64,000 nucleotides of DNA from Streptomonospora sp. PA3 (GCF_009728995.1 NZ_VTZW01000009.1:801644-865643); one strand, 5' to 3'. Counted from the stretch's first letter, positions 20,653-29,449 are shown. The notes: generated from the sequence alone by a model not told the origin. Translations and numbers: made by a program.

Positions 20653-21666
20653 GTGAGCGGTGCTGTCCCGAGCGATTTCCTCGCTCAGCCGAGTATCGAC
20701 GCGGGTCTCGCCAAGGAGGTCCAGGAAGCTCTGGACCACGTCGAGAAGCTGCTGCGCGAGACCGTGTCCTCCAGCGACCCGCTGCTCACCGAGGCGGCCT
20801 CCCATCTGCTCTCGGCCGGAGGCAAGCGGTTCCGCGCGTCTTTGGTCCTGCTCGCCTCCCACTTCGGCGACCCGCACGCGCCCGAGCTGGTGCGCGCGGC
20901 GGCCGTGGTGGAGCTGACGCACGTCGCCACGCTCTACCACGACGACGTGATGGACGAGGCCGAGCTGCGGCGCGGCGAGCCCAGCGCCAACCAGCGGTGG
21001 GGCAACAGCGTCGCCATCCTCACCGGCGACTACGTGTTCGCCCGCGCCTCGGAGATCCTCGCCGACCTGGGCACCGACGCCGTGCGGATGCAGGCGCGCA
21101 CCTTCGGGCGCCTGGTGCAGGGCCAGATCCTGGAGACGGCCGGGCCCCAGGACGGCGCCGACCCTCTGGAGCACTACCTGCGGGTGATCTCCGACAAGAC
21201 GGCCTCGCTCATCGCCTCCTCCGCGGAGTTCGGTGCGATGTTCTCCCGTTCGGGGCCGCAGATCACCCGGACGATCACGCGCGCCTGCGACGCGCTGGGC
21301 ATGGCCTTCCAGCTGGCCGACGACATCCTCGACGTGGCCGGTGAGTCCAGCGAGTCGGGCAAGGTGCCGGGCACCGACCTGCGCGAAGGGGTGCTGACCC
21401 TGCCGATGCTCTACGCCCTGCGGCCTGCCGATGCCGGCGGTGCCGCGGACGGGCGGCTGCGCGAGCTGCTGGGGCGCCCGCTCGACGACGCCGAGACCGA
21501 GGAGGCCCTGGCCCTGCTGCGCTCCCACACCGCCATGGAGGAGGCGCGCCGCACCACCCGAGAGTGGGCCGACCAGGCGCGCGCCGAGCTGGCCACCCTG
21601 CCCGCCGGGCCGCCGCGCGCGGCCTTCGAGGCGCTGTGCGACTACGTCGTGCGGCGCACCGGCTGA
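20653..21666 (+). CDS. Long-chain polyprenyl diphosphate synthase (menaquinone side chain)
   Basis: A 337-residue trans-isoprenyl diphosphate synthase. The first aspartate-rich motif is TLYHDDVMDEAELRRG and the second is QLADDILDVAG. GGKRFRASLVLL (substrate-binding lysine/arginine) and GNSVAILTGDYVFARA also fit. The GTG at 20653 is favoured by GGAG 7 bp upstream; an in-frame GTG at 20638 would add five residues. The residue pattern before the first DDxxD lacks bulky aromatics at positions -4/-5 other than Tyr in LYHDD, so chain length cannot be read with certainty. The menG, MenJ-like and nuo context argues for the heptaprenyl-to-nonaprenyl chain of menaquinone. Confidence 0.88.
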   Translation: MSGAVPSDFLAQPSIDAGLAKEVQEALDHVEKLLRETVSSSDPLLTEAASHLLSAGGKRFRASLVLLASHFGDPHAPELVRAAAVVELTHVATLYHDDVMDEAELRRGEPSANQRWGNSVAILTGDYVFARASEILADLGTDAVRMQARTFGRLVQGQILETAGPQDGADPLEHYLRVISDKTASLIASSAEFGAMFSRSGPQITRTITRACDALGMAFQLADDILDVAGESSESGKVPGTDLREGVLTLPMLYALRPADAGGAADGRLRELLGRPLDDAETEEALALLRSHTAMEEARRTTREWADQARAELATLPAGPPRAAFEALCDYVVRRTG

Positions 21667-21881
21667 CCTCGGCCTTTGCGGCGCCCGGCGGCTCGGCGCC
21701 CACCCGCCGTGCCGCGGGCGTAAAGGGCTGTCACCGAATCGGTCATCTGCGGGCAATGGTCCCATGGCGGTCGCATGCCCCCATTCACCTGCGGGAATCT
21801 GCCGACTGGCGGCACCCGGCGCACACCGCGCTCCGGGTGCCGACCGCAGACTCGCAGGCGATACGGGGGGAGTGAGTCGCC

Positions 21882-22442
21882 GTGGCACCGCAGATGGGGA
21901 CCCAGCAGCTGATCGGGCACCGCCTGGTCGACAAGGACGGGGCGGCTGTCGGCAAGATCGGCCAGGTCTTCTACGACGACCAGACCGACGTGGCGAAGTG
22001 GATCACCGTGCGTACGGGTCTGTTCGGCTCCCGGGAGAACCTCGTGCCGCTGGTGGGCGCGGAGATGGTCTACGACGCGCTGCAGGTGCCATGGTCCAAG
22101 AGCAAGATCAAAAGCGCGCCCAGCTTCGACGTCGACCAGCACATCTCCGTCGAGCAGGAGGACAGCGTCTACGCGCACTACGGCCTGAACCCGGAGATCC
22201 CCGGTCAGCGCATTCCCGAGCAGTTCGCCCGCCCGCGCGGCAAGCACGCGCGCCCGGAGCCGCAGGAGCGGCCCGCAGCGCCCCAAGGGCCGGCCGCCCG
22301 CTCTCCGGAGCCCGAGAGCGAGCAGCGCATCTGGGAGCCGAACCGGGCGGGTCCGCGGCCGGAGGAGGCGGATTCCGGGGGCGTCTGGGAGTCGAACCGC
22401 CAACCCCCTCAGCCCCACCCGGGCGGCGAAGGCCGGCGTTAG
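21882..22442 (+). CDS. PRC-barrel domain protein
   Basis: A 186-residue protein. The N-terminal ~80 residues form a PRC-barrel: LIGHRLVDKDGAAVGKIGQV, FYDDQTDVAKWITVRTGLFG, then ENLVPLVGAEMVYDALQVPW. The remainder is a disordered Pro/Glu/Arg-rich tail with a repeated short motif (RIWEPNRAG and GVWESNRQP). PRC-barrel proteins bind RNA or membranes in various roles, and the specific function is unknown. The GTG start is preceded by GGGGGGAGTGAG. It is convergent with rarD, with only 12 bp between stops. Confidence 0.8.
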   Translation: MAPQMGTQQLIGHRLVDKDGAAVGKIGQVFYDDQTDVAKWITVRTGLFGSRENLVPLVGAEMVYDALQVPWSKSKIKSAPSFDVDQHISVEQEDSVYAHYGLNPEIPGQRIPEQFARPRGKHARPEPQERPAAPQGPAARSPEPESEQRIWEPNRAGPRPEEADSGGVWESNRQPPQPHPGGEGRR

Positions 22443-22454
22443 CCATTGGCGCCG

Positions 22455-23402
22455 CTACGGGCGGCGCGGATCGGCCGCGGTCTCCGGCGGCGCGGCCGAC
22501 CGCTCCGCCGCCCCGCGGCGCCCCCCGCCGCGGGCGTTGTGGCGCAGCATGTCGGTGACGAACACCACCAGCGCGGTCCACACGATCGCGAAGCCGATCC
22601 ACCGGCTGGGCGACATCTCCTCGCCGAACACCAGCCAGGCGAAGAGGAACTGCATCACCGGCACGATGAACTGCAACAGCCCCAGCATGCTCAGCGGTAC
22701 GCGGCGGGCCGCGGCTCCGAACGCCAGGAGCGGCAGGGCCGTCACGACCCCCGACCCCACCAGCGCGGCCGTGTGCCAGGCCGAGACGCCGGTGAACGTG
22801 CCCGAGCCGGTCGCCTGCAGGAACACGATGAAACCCGCGGCGGGCAGGAACAGCACCAGTGTCTCCGCCGCCAGGCTCTCCACCCCGTCCAGCCCCGCGA
22901 TCTTCTTCAGCGCGCCGTAGGTGGCGAAGGAGAACGCCATCCCCAGTGACAGCCATGGCACCCCGCCGTAGGCCAGGCTCAGCACCGCCACGGCCGCCGC
23001 GCCGAGCAGTACCGCGGCGACCTGGGCCCGGCGCAGCCGCTCGGCGAAGAACACGACCCCCACCAGCACGCTCACCAGCGGGTTGATGAAGTAGCCCAGC
23101 GCCGCCTGGCTGGTCTGCCCGCTGTTGACGGTGTAGACGAACAGCCCCCAGTTCAGCGAGATCACGGCGGCGGCCCCGGCCAGGACGGCGATCCGGCGGG
23201 GGCGGCGCAGCAGGTCGGCGATCCAGCGCCAGTGCGCGCGCAGGGCGAGCACCGCCAGCACGGTCAGCAGCGACCACACCATGCGGTGGGCGATCACCTC
23301 GGCGGCTCCGGCCGCGGAGACGAGCGGCCAGTAGAGGGTGGACAGACCCCACATCAGATAGGCGCCGGCTCCGAAGAGCACGCCCCGGTTCGATTCAGGC
23401 AC
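22455..23402 (-). CDS. rarD: RarD-type EamA transporter
   Basis: A 315-residue membrane protein with about ten hydrophobic helices arranged as two EamA repeats. RarD marks are GVLFGAGAYLMWGLSTLYWP, EVIAHRMVWSLL, SLNWGLFVYTVNSGQ and QAALGYFINPLVSVLVGVVF. The family is annotated as chloramphenicol-sensitive protein after E. coli rarD, but the substrate is not established. It has a short polar C-terminal tail. It is monocistronic, convergent with the PRC-barrel gene and divergent from msrA. Confidence 0.88.
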   Translation of the reverse strand: MPESNRGVLFGAGAYLMWGLSTLYWPLVSAAGAAEVIAHRMVWSLLTVLAVLALRAHWRWIADLLRRPRRIAVLAGAAAVISLNWGLFVYTVNSGQTSQAALGYFINPLVSVLVGVVFFAERLRRAQVAAVLLGAAAVAVLSLAYGGVPWLSLGMAFSFATYGALKKIAGLDGVESLAAETLVLFLPAAGFIVFLQATGSGTFTGVSAWHTAALVGSGVVTALPLLAFGAAARRVPLSMLGLLQFIVPVMQFLFAWLVFGEEMSPSRWIGFAIVWTALVVFVTDMLRHNARGGGRRGAAERSAAPPETAADPRRP

Positions 23403-23506
23403 GCGCGCAAGCGTAAGCCAAGATTCATCCCATGAGTATCCGAATGCTCCTGCCGATCGGCCGCCGGGCCTCGGCCGATCCTTTGCCCCGCGGGTAACCT
23501 GGAGGC

Positions 23507-24172
23507 ATGTTCGGCAAGCAGATGACCATGGTCACTCCGGAGCAGGCCCTGCCCGGCAGGGACACCCCTATGCCCGTCCCCGAGCGCCACGAGGTCCTGG
23601 GCACGCCACTGGCCCCGCCCTACCCCGAGGGCAGCGAGATCGCCGAGTTCGGCATGGGCTGCTTCTGGGGCGTCGAACGCACCTTCTGGGAGATCGGCGC
23701 CGAGAGCGGCATCATCACCACGGCCGTCGGCTACGCCGGCGGCTACACCCCCAACCCCACCTACGAAGAGGTGTGCACCGGCCGCACCGGCCACACCGAG
23801 GCCGTCCGCGTAGTCTTCGACCCCCGCGCCATCTCCTACAGCGACCTGCTCAAGGCCTTCTGGGAGAACCACGAACCCACCCAGGGCATGCGTCAGGGCA
23901 ACGACCTGGGCACCCAGTACCGCTCGGCGGTCTTCTACCGCGACGAGGCCCAGAAGGCCGCCGCCGAGTCCTCCCGCGAGGCGTTCCAGCGGGTCCTGAC
24001 CGACGCCGGCTACGGCGCCATCACCACCGAGATCGCCCCCGCCGGCCCGTTCTACTTCGCCGAGGACTACCACCAGCAGTACCTCTCCGAGGCCAAGAAC
24101 CCCAACGGCTACTGCGGAGTCGCCGGCACCGGCGCCACCTGCCCGATCGGGGTGGCCCGCACGGCGGAGTAG
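23507..24172 (+). CDS. msrA: Peptide methionine-S-sulfoxide reductase
   Basis: A 221-residue cytosolic repair enzyme that reduces methionine-S-oxide. The catalytic motif is [14 protein letters not shown] with the nucleophilic Cys, and the [20 protein letters not shown] stretch and [20 protein letters not shown]-terminal region fit MsrA, with a resolving Cys near the end. The N-terminal ~45 residues are an extension also seen in other actinobacterial MsrA. ATG follows CTGGAGG. It is single, with its own short upstream region shared divergently with rarD. Confidence 0.94.
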   Translation: MFGKQMTMVTPEQALPGRDTPMPVPERHEVLGTPLAPPYPEGSEIAEFGMGCFWGVERTFWEIGAESGIITTAVGYAGGYTPNPTYEEVCTGRTGHTEAVRVVFDPRAISYSDLLKAFWENHEPTQGMRQGNDLGTQYRSAVFYRDEAQKAAAESSREAFQRVLTDAGYGAITTEIAPAGPFYFAEDYHQQYLSEAKNPNGYCGVAGTGATCPIGVARTAE

Positions 24173-24323
24173 CCCGCCGCCCGGTCCGGGCTGGGGCCGG
24201 GCATGCCCCTCAACCGGCGACCGCCGAAAGCCTCCAGGGGGCGCGGCCGGCCGGAAGGCTCCGATTTCGGTTGCACTGCGGAGCGGGCGGGGCGCCGATG
24301 CTGCGGGCCCGCCCACTCCGCCG

Positions 24324-25109
24324 TCAGCGGGCCAGGTTGCGGTAGGCCCGTGCCGCGAGGGGGACGAAAACGGCGAGCAGCAGGGCCGGCCAGGCGAGGG
24401 CGAGTGCGACCGCGTGGTCGGCGAGGACGCCGCCGGTGGTGCCGGTCGGGTTGCCGAACAGCTCCCGGCAGGCGGCCGCCGTCGCCGACACCGGGTTCCA
24501 GCCGGCGAGGAAGCCGAGCCAGCCGGGCATCGTCTCGGGCGCCACGAAGATGTTGGACAGGAACCCGAACGGCCACACCAGGATCTGCACCGACATCAGC
24601 GCGCCCTCGCCGCGCAGCGCCAGCCCGAGGTAGATGCCCACCCACAGCATCGCCAGCCGCAGCCACAGCAGCAGTCCGGCCGCGAGCAGCGCCGCCCCGA
24701 CCGATCCGTCGACCTGCCAGCCGACGACCAGGCCGCCGGCCATCAGTACGGCCAGCTGCACGGCGGAGTTCGCCAGATCGGCGGCCGCGCGGCCGAGGGG
24801 GACGGCGACGCCGGCGATCGGCATCGAGCGGAACCGGTCGGTGATCCCGCGCTTGGTGTCGTCGGCGATCGCGCCCATCGTGCTCTCGATCCCGAACAGC
24901 ATGGTGAGGGTGAACATGCCGGGCAGCAGGTAGGGCAGGTAGTCGCCACCGCCGGGCACCTCGATCGCGCCGCCGAACAGGTAGCCGAACATCAGCAGCA
25001 GCATCACCGAGAAGGCGATCCCCACGATCGGGGTCCACGGCTCGCGCTGCCAGTGCTTGAGGTCCCGCAGGGTGAGGATCCAGCCGTGGCGGAGTGTCTG
25101 GACGGTCAT
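24324..25109 (-). CDS. ABC-2 type exporter permease (DrrB-like)
   Basis: A 261-residue membrane protein with six predicted hydrophobic helices. The N-terminal GWILTLRDLKHWQREPWTPI and the mid-protein IESTMGAIADDTKRGITDRF segment, ending in FRSMPI, are characteristic of daunorubicin-resistance DrrB-type permeases. The translation start overlaps the ATPase stop by 4 bp, so the pair is co-translated. Likely function is export of a hydrophobic drug or lipid under control of the divergent TetR protein; the substrate is unknown. Confidence 0.88.
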   Translation of the reverse strand: MTVQTLRHGWILTLRDLKHWQREPWTPIVGIAFSVMLLLMFGYLFGGAIEVPGGGDYLPYLLPGMFTLTMLFGIESTMGAIADDTKRGITDRFRSMPIAGVAVPLGRAAADLANSAVQLAVLMAGGLVVGWQVDGSVGAALLAAGLLLWLRLAMLWVGIYLGLALRGEGALMSVQILVWPFGFLSNIFVAPETMPGWLGFLAGWNPVSATAAACRELFGNPTGTTGGVLADHAVALALAWPALLLAVFVPLAARAYRNLAR

Positions 25110-26065
25110 CGGGCCGCTCCCCGGGTCTGCGGTTCGTCGCTCTCGGCGGTGAGGTGGAGGAAGACCTCGTCGAGGGTCGGCCTGCGCAGGACGGCGCCGC
25201 CGACGTCCACGGACGCGGCGTCGAGCGCGCGGATCGCGGCGACCATGGCCGCTGCGCCGCCGGAGGGCCCGGCCTCGACCGCGACCTGGAGTGTCTCGGG
25301 GTCCGGGGTTCCGCCGAGCACCTCGGCCGCCCGGGCGAGCTCATCGGGGGTGCGCGCGGTCACTATTACCCGGTCCCCACCGAGCGCGTCCTTGAGCTCG
25401 GCGGACGTGCCCTCCGCAATCACCCGGCCCGCCCCGAGCACGGTGATGCGGTCGGCGAGCTGGTCGGCTTCGTCCAGGTACTGGGTCGTGAGCAGCACGG
25501 TGGTCCCTTCGCCCACGACGCGCCGGATCGCCTTCCAGACCTCGTTGCGCCCGCGCGGGTCGAGGCCGGTGGTGGGCTCGTCGAGGAAGAGCAGGTGCGG
25601 CCGCGTCATCAGGGCGGCGGCGATGTCGAGGCGGCGGCGCATGCCCCCGGAGTAGGTCGACACCTTGCGGTCCGCCGCATCGGCGAGTCCGTAGGCGTCG
25701 AGCAGGTCGCCGGCCCTGGCGCGGGCGGTCGGCTTCGACAGGTCGTGGAGGCGGCCGAACATCACCAGGTTCTCGCGGCCGTGGAGCACCTCGTCCAGCG
25801 CGCTGGTCTGGCCGACCAGGCCGATCGCCGCGCGCACCTTGCGGGGCGAGCGGCGGAGGTCGTGGCCGGCGACGCGGACCTCTCCGGAGTCGGGGCGGGT
25901 GAGGGTGGTGAAGACGTTGACGGCGGTGCTCTTCCCGGCCCCGTTGGGACCGAGCAGGGCGTGCACGGTCCCGGGGGACACCTCCAGGTCGAGGCCGTCG
26001 AGGGCCCGGGTGGCGCCGTAGCGCTTGTGCACGTCACGGGCGAGCAGGGGAGGGCTGGCGGGCAT
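25106..26065 (-). CDS. ABC exporter ATP-binding protein (DrrA-like)
   Basis: A 320-residue ATPase. Walker A GPNGAGKSTAVN (~40), Q-loop GLVGQTSALDE, signature YSGGMRRRLDIAAAL, Walker B LLFLDEPTTGLDPRGR and the H-loop TTQYLDEADQLAD are all present. The C-terminal ~90-residue extension is typical of DrrA. The start is the ATG at 26065 (AGGA 7 bp upstream), giving MPASPPLLARDVHKRYG. It is the first gene of a two-gene operon whose promoter overlaps two TetR-type palindromes. Confidence 0.92.
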   Translation of the reverse strand: MPASPPLLARDVHKRYGATRALDGLDLEVSPGTVHALLGPNGAGKSTAVNVFTTLTRPDSGEVRVAGHDLRRSPRKVRAAIGLVGQTSALDEVLHGRENLVMFGRLHDLSKPTARARAGDLLDAYGLADAADRKVSTYSGGMRRRLDIAAALMTRPHLLFLDEPTTGLDPRGRNEVWKAIRRVVGEGTTVLLTTQYLDEADQLADRITVLGAGRVIAEGTSAELKDALGGDRVIVTARTPDELARAAEVLGGTPDPETLQVAVEAGPSGGAAAMVAAIRALDAASVDVGGAVLRRPTLDEVFLHLTAESDEPQTRGAAR

Positions 26066-26079
26066 CGAATTCCTAACTT

Positions 26080-26138
26080 CGTACGTAGTACGAGGAATGG
26101 TTGCCGCCGAGTGTAGCACTTTTTTCGTACGGTGTAAG
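26080..26138. promoter_or_regulatory. Divergent promoter region with two TetR-type operators
   Basis: Operator 1 is CGTAC-GTA-GTACG (26080-26092, perfect). Operator 2 is CGTAC-GGT-GTAAG (26126-26138, one mismatch). For the leftward ABC operon, a -35 TTACAC (complement of 26132-26137) and a -10 TACACT (complement of 26110-26115) are spaced by 16 bp. Operator 2 therefore overlaps the -35 and operator 1 lies in the early leader. This fits repression by the adjacent TetR protein. Confidence 0.65.
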
Positions 26139-26157
26139 AAGAAGTAAGGTGGATGCC

Positions 26158-26937
26158 GTGCCCCACGATCCCGATCCCTCGCTGCGGCTGCTCTGGCGGC
26201 ACGCCGCGCCCGAGCAGCCGCAACCGCGCCGCCGCGGGCCCAAGCAGCGGCTCTCGGTGGACCAGGTGGTGGACGCCGCGATCGAGCTGGCCGACGCCGA
26301 GGGGCTGGACGCCGTCACCATGCGCAGGCTGGCGGGGCGGCTCGGCCTCGCCGCGATGACGCTCTACAGCTACGTCCCCAGCCGCAACGACCTGATCGTG
26401 CTGATGGTCGATCAGGCCCTCGGGCGCACGGCCCTGCCCGAGCTGCCCGCCGACCCCCGGCGCCGCCTGGAGCTGGTCGCCCGGGTGCACTACGGCGACT
26501 GCCGCGCCCGGCCCTGGCTGCTCGACGTCGCCGGCGTCCGGCCGTGGCTGGGGCCGCATTCGGCCGACCGCTACGAATGGCAGCTCTCGGCGGTGGACGG
26601 ACTCGGGCTCGGCGACGTCGAAATGGACCAGACCGTCGCGCTGCTGGTCGGGTTCGCCTCGAACACGGCCCGAGCCGAGCACCGGGTCCGACGCGCCGAA
26701 CAGGAGTCGGGGATGACCGAGCTCGAATGGTGGGACGCCAATGCGGGACTCCTCGGCGAGCTGATGGCCGGCCGGTCCTACCCGCTGGCGTCGCGCGTCG
26801 GCCAGGCGGCGGGCGAGGCCTACCAGGCGGCCGGCGATCCCGCGCGGGAACTGGAGTTCGGCCTGGCGCGGATCGTCGACGGCGTCCTCGCCTACGCCGC
26901 ATCGCACGGCCACGGCGGGGCGGCCCCGGAGCCCTAG
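26158..26937 (+). CDS. TetR family transcriptional regulator of the ABC exporter
   Basis: A 259-residue regulator. The HTH region is LSVDQVVDAAIELADAEG followed by LDAVTMRRLAGRLGLAAMTL and YSYVPSRNDLIVLMVDQALG. The ligand-binding C-terminal domain is of the TetR_C type common in drug-efflux regulators. GTG at 26158 is chosen (AAGG 8 bp upstream); an in-frame GTG at 26149 is an alternative. It is divergent from the ABC pair across a region with two matching palindromes, so it probably represses itself and the exporter. Confidence 0.88.
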   Translation: MPHDPDPSLRLLWRHAAPEQPQPRRRGPKQRLSVDQVVDAAIELADAEGLDAVTMRRLAGRLGLAAMTLYSYVPSRNDLIVLMVDQALGRTALPELPADPRRRLELVARVHYGDCRARPWLLDVAGVRPWLGPHSADRYEWQLSAVDGLGLGDVEMDQTVALLVGFASNTARAEHRVRRAEQESGMTELEWWDANAGLLGELMAGRSYPLASRVGQAAGEAYQAAGDPARELEFGLARIVDGVLAYAASHGHGGAAPEP

Positions 26938-26938
26938 G

Positions 26939-27155
26939 TGTGATTTCCCGGAACGTTGGTAACAGCCGACACGCCCCCGACAGCGGTTGACCACAAGGAG
27001 GGCCTCCTGGTCCCGGTGCGGATTGCGACATCTACGCCGATGCTCAGGAGGCCCTCGTGTGCCACCGTAACGCCCCGCTGACCCCCACCGGGCGCCTGCG
27101 CCTGGCGCGCTGCGTCGTCAACGACGATTGGAGCCGCCGCGAGGCGGCCGGCGCC
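26939..27155 (+). pseudogene. IS481-family transposase remnant with probable left end
   Basis: From 27057 a GTG-started frame reads VCHRNAPLTPTGRLRLARCV and then VNDDWSRREAAG before similarity is lost. This is the characteristic N-terminus of IS481-type DDE transposases. The DDE catalytic core is missing. Upstream, TGTGATTTCCCGGAACGTTG at 26939 looks like the IS left inverted repeat. Between them is an imperfect hairpin (AGGGCCTCCTG with CAGGAGGCCCT). The right end is absent, so the element was truncated by deletion. The remaining bases to 27209 are unremarkable. Confidence 0.65.
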
Positions 27156-27209
27156 GTCCGGGGCCGTCCTCGCCGGGCACGGGCCCGCGGCCCGGACGGG
27201 TGCCGGTGC

Positions 27210-28199
27210 CTACTCCGCTTCGTCGAGGATCCGGCGCTGGTCGGCGGTGAGCCGCAGGTCGGCGGCCTCGACCGCCTCGTCGACGTGGGCGGTCCGGCTG
27301 ACCCCCACCAGCGGGATGATCGGCGGATCGTGGTCGATCAGCCAGGACAGCACCACCTGGTTGCGTGTGGCCCCGGTCTGGGCGGCCACCTCGTCCAGGG
27401 CCGCCAAGCGCGCGCGGGTGCCCGGATGGTCGTAGGCGCGGCTCAACTGCTTGTCCGCGCTGGTGTAGGCGCCCATGAGCAGCGGGGTGTAGGCGACCAC
27501 GGCGGTGTCGCGGCCGGCCGCGTTCTCCTCGCGGACGAAATCGAGGTGGTCGCGCGTGGCGTGCACGTGCGCCGCCTCCGGCAGCGGCAGGTCCGCGCGG
27601 GGCTGGAGATAGCTGTAGCGCAGCTGCAGCACCTGATAGCGGTGCCGCCCCGGGGCCTCCGCGAGCCCGCGGGCCCGCTCCAGGCGCCAGGCCGCGTGGT
27701 TGCTGGCGCCCAGCAGGCCCACGGTTCCCGCCTCGACCAGCTCCGAGAGCGCGTCCACGGTCTCCTCAAGCGGGACAGCGCGGTCCTCCACGTGCGGGTA
27801 GTACAGGTCGATGCGCTCCACGCCCAGCCGCCTGCGGCTGCCCTCCGCGGCGGCGGCCACCGCCGAGCGGGAGAGCCCCTCCCAGCTTTCGGCCCCTCCT
27901 CCGGCGACGGTGGGCCGGGCGCCGACCTTGGTGGCGATGACCAGCTCTTCGGGCAGGTCCGCACCGCGGGCGGCGCGCCAGCGCCCCAGCAGCGCCTCGG
28001 AGTCGTCGGGCGTGCACCCCGGCTCCCAGAACCGGTAGTTGTTCGCCGTGTCGATGAACGTCCCGCCCGCCTCCAGGAAGCGGTCGAGGATCGCGAAGGA
28101 GGCGGAGTCGTCCATGACGCCGCCGAGCTTCATGGCACCCAGGCACAGGGCGCTGACGCGGCGCCGGGCGGCGCCGGTGCCGATGGTGCGGTACCTCAT
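27210..28199 (-). CDS. Aldo/keto reductase
   Basis: A 329-residue NAD(P)H-dependent oxidoreductase. It has the TIM-barrel pattern with LCLGAMKLGG, GGTFIDTANNYRFW (catalytic Asp and Tyr), LVIATKVGARP (catalytic Lys), IDLYYPHVED (the His position is shifted to PH), GLLGASNHAAW and the C-terminal IPLVGVSRTAHVDEA cofactor loop. The start overlaps the MerR gene stop by 4 bp, so the two are co-transcribed from the MerR-type promoter. The substrate is unknown. Confidence 0.9.
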   Translation of the reverse strand: MRYRTIGTGAARRRVSALCLGAMKLGGVMDDSASFAILDRFLEAGGTFIDTANNYRFWEPGCTPDDSEALLGRWRAARGADLPEELVIATKVGARPTVAGGGAESWEGLSRSAVAAAAEGSRRRLGVERIDLYYPHVEDRAVPLEETVDALSELVEAGTVGLLGASNHAAWRLERARGLAEAPGRHRYQVLQLRYSYLQPRADLPLPEAAHVHATRDHLDFVREENAAGRDTAVVAYTPLLMGAYTSADKQLSRAYDHPGTRARLAALDEVAAQTGATRNQVVLSWLIDHDPPIIPLVGVSRTAHVDEAVEAADLRLTADQRRILDEAE

Positions 28200-28591
28200 C
28201 GGGGATCCTCCTCGCCGCTGCGGGCGGCGAGCACCCCGCGGTAGTAGTCGATCTTGTGGCGGATGGCCTGCTGGCGCTCCCGCAGTTGGGCGATGCGCTC
28301 GGTGAGGCGGGCGTCGTGGTCGGCCAGCAGCTCCAGGCGGCTCTGGACGGTGTGGTCGCCGTCGCGGACAAGCTCGGCGAACTCGCGCAGCCGCGCGATG
28401 GGCATGTCGGTGTCGCGCAGGCAGCGCACCAGGTCCAGCAGCTCCACATCGGAGGGCCGGTAGCGGCGGTGCCCCGACGGGGTCCGCTCCACTTCGGTGA
28501 GCAGCCCCTCCTTCTCGTAGTAGCGCAGCGTGTCGAGACTGAGCCCGAAGCGGGCCGCGACCTCGCCGGGGGTGTACTGGGAGGTGTCCAT
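28196..28591 (-). CDS. MerR family transcriptional regulator
   Basis: A 131-residue regulator. The N-terminal winged HTH reads YTPGEVAARFGLSLDTLRYY, then EKEGLLTEVERTPSGHRRYR, followed by a helical dimerisation region (LERL-type coiled coil) ending in RHKIDYYRGVLAA. No cysteine metal-binding site or ligand domain is visible, so it belongs to the small MerR type often paired with redox genes. Start is the ATG giving MDTSQYTPGEV; the frame nine codons upstream overlaps the promoter. It forms an operon with the aldo/keto reductase and sits behind a typical 19-bp-spacer promoter. Confidence 0.9.
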   Translation of the reverse strand: MDTSQYTPGEVAARFGLSLDTLRYYEKEGLLTEVERTPSGHRRYRPSDVELLDLVRCLRDTDMPIARLREFAELVRDGDHTVQSRLELLADHDARLTERIAQLRERQQAIRHKIDYYRGVLAARSGEEDPR

Positions 28592-28597
28592 GCCCTG

Positions 28598-28628
28598 AGT
28601 CTTGTAGCTGGAGCGCACTCCAGGTCAA
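28598..28628 (-). promoter_or_regulatory. MerR-type promoter/operator with 19-bp spacer
   Basis: Reading leftward, -35 TTGACC (complement of 28623-28628) and -10 AAGACT (complement of 28598-28603) are separated by 19 bp. The spacer carries the perfect palindrome CTGGAG-TGCG-CTCCAG (28608-28623). An overlong spacer with a central palindrome is the hallmark of MerR-activated promoters. Confidence 0.8.
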
Positions 28629-28776
28629 CCGTCTGCGAGCCGGGACCGATCGGACACGATGGGCGCGGCGCCGCCGGTGGGACCGCCGGTGGGCCGATGG
28701 CCGCGGCCGGCGGCCCGTACCGCGGGCGCCGGCCGCGGAAACCCGTTGCGGCCGGCGCCCGCGGGGGACTCGGGAG

Positions 28777-29316
28777 CTAGGCCTCGGCGAGCAGCTTGGC
28801 CGGGTCGGAGCAGTAGGCGGTCATCCAGCGCGGTTCAATGCGGTAGTAGACGACCTCTCCCCAGTTCATCGGCGACTCGCCGTAGTGGGCGATGAGGTGC
28901 TCGTGCACGGCGGGCCACTCCGCCGCATCGGGGCCGTCGGCGTCGGGAGGGCTGATGGGCACGGCCGTGCCGTGCGTGAACACGCCCAGGTCGTCGCCGC
29001 GCAGGTGCGCGGCGCTGATCCCCGGCCGCGCCGCCAGGTGGCGCGCCTTCGCCGCGGACCTGTCGGTGCCGAAGATCCAGCGGCCGTGCAGGAAGTGGCC
29101 GTCGGCGCCGCTGACACGGGGTTCGCCCCGGGCGGTCACGGAGGATACGGCGAGCGTGCACATTCCGGTCAGGACGCGGACGAGCTGCTCGGCGTCGAGT
29201 GTGTGCGGCCGCTCGCTGTCGGCCTGGTAGACGGCCCGAAGATGGCCGCTCGCCCCGTCGAGGGAGCGGGCGAGCAGGCGCTGCAGTTCATCGAGTTCGG
29301 CGCGGGTCTCATGCAT
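28777..29316 (-). CDS. Pyridoxamine 5'-phosphate oxidase-like flavin-binding protein
   Basis: A 179-residue split-barrel protein. The pattern MCTLAVSSVTARGEPRVSGA, then FLHGRWIFGTDRSAAKARHL, then RPGISAAHLRGDDLGVFTHG fits the PNPOx-like family of FMN or F420 binding proteins. The C-terminal WGEVVYYRIEPRWMTAYCSD supports this. The ATG at 29316 is preferred because MHETRAELDELQ starts the conserved region; an ATG ten codons upstream is possible. No strong SD is seen. Substrate is unknown, and pyridoxine metabolism should not be assumed. Confidence 0.78.
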   Translation of the reverse strand: MHETRAELDELQRLLARSLDGASGHLRAVYQADSERPHTLDAEQLVRVLTGMCTLAVSSVTARGEPRVSGADGHFLHGRWIFGTDRSAAKARHLAARPGISAAHLRGDDLGVFTHGTAVPISPPDADGPDAAEWPAVHEHLIAHYGESPMNWGEVVYYRIEPRWMTAYCSDPAKLLAEA

Positions 29317-29449
29317 GGCGGCGATTGTGCCGCGGAAAACTGACACCTTCCGTCAGGAGGGATGTCCAGGAGTCGGCAAAGGAAATCCCGCGCGGATCCC
29401 GGCGCGGCGGGCGCACCGCTTTGTCAGAGGGCGGTGCGACACTTCTCAC

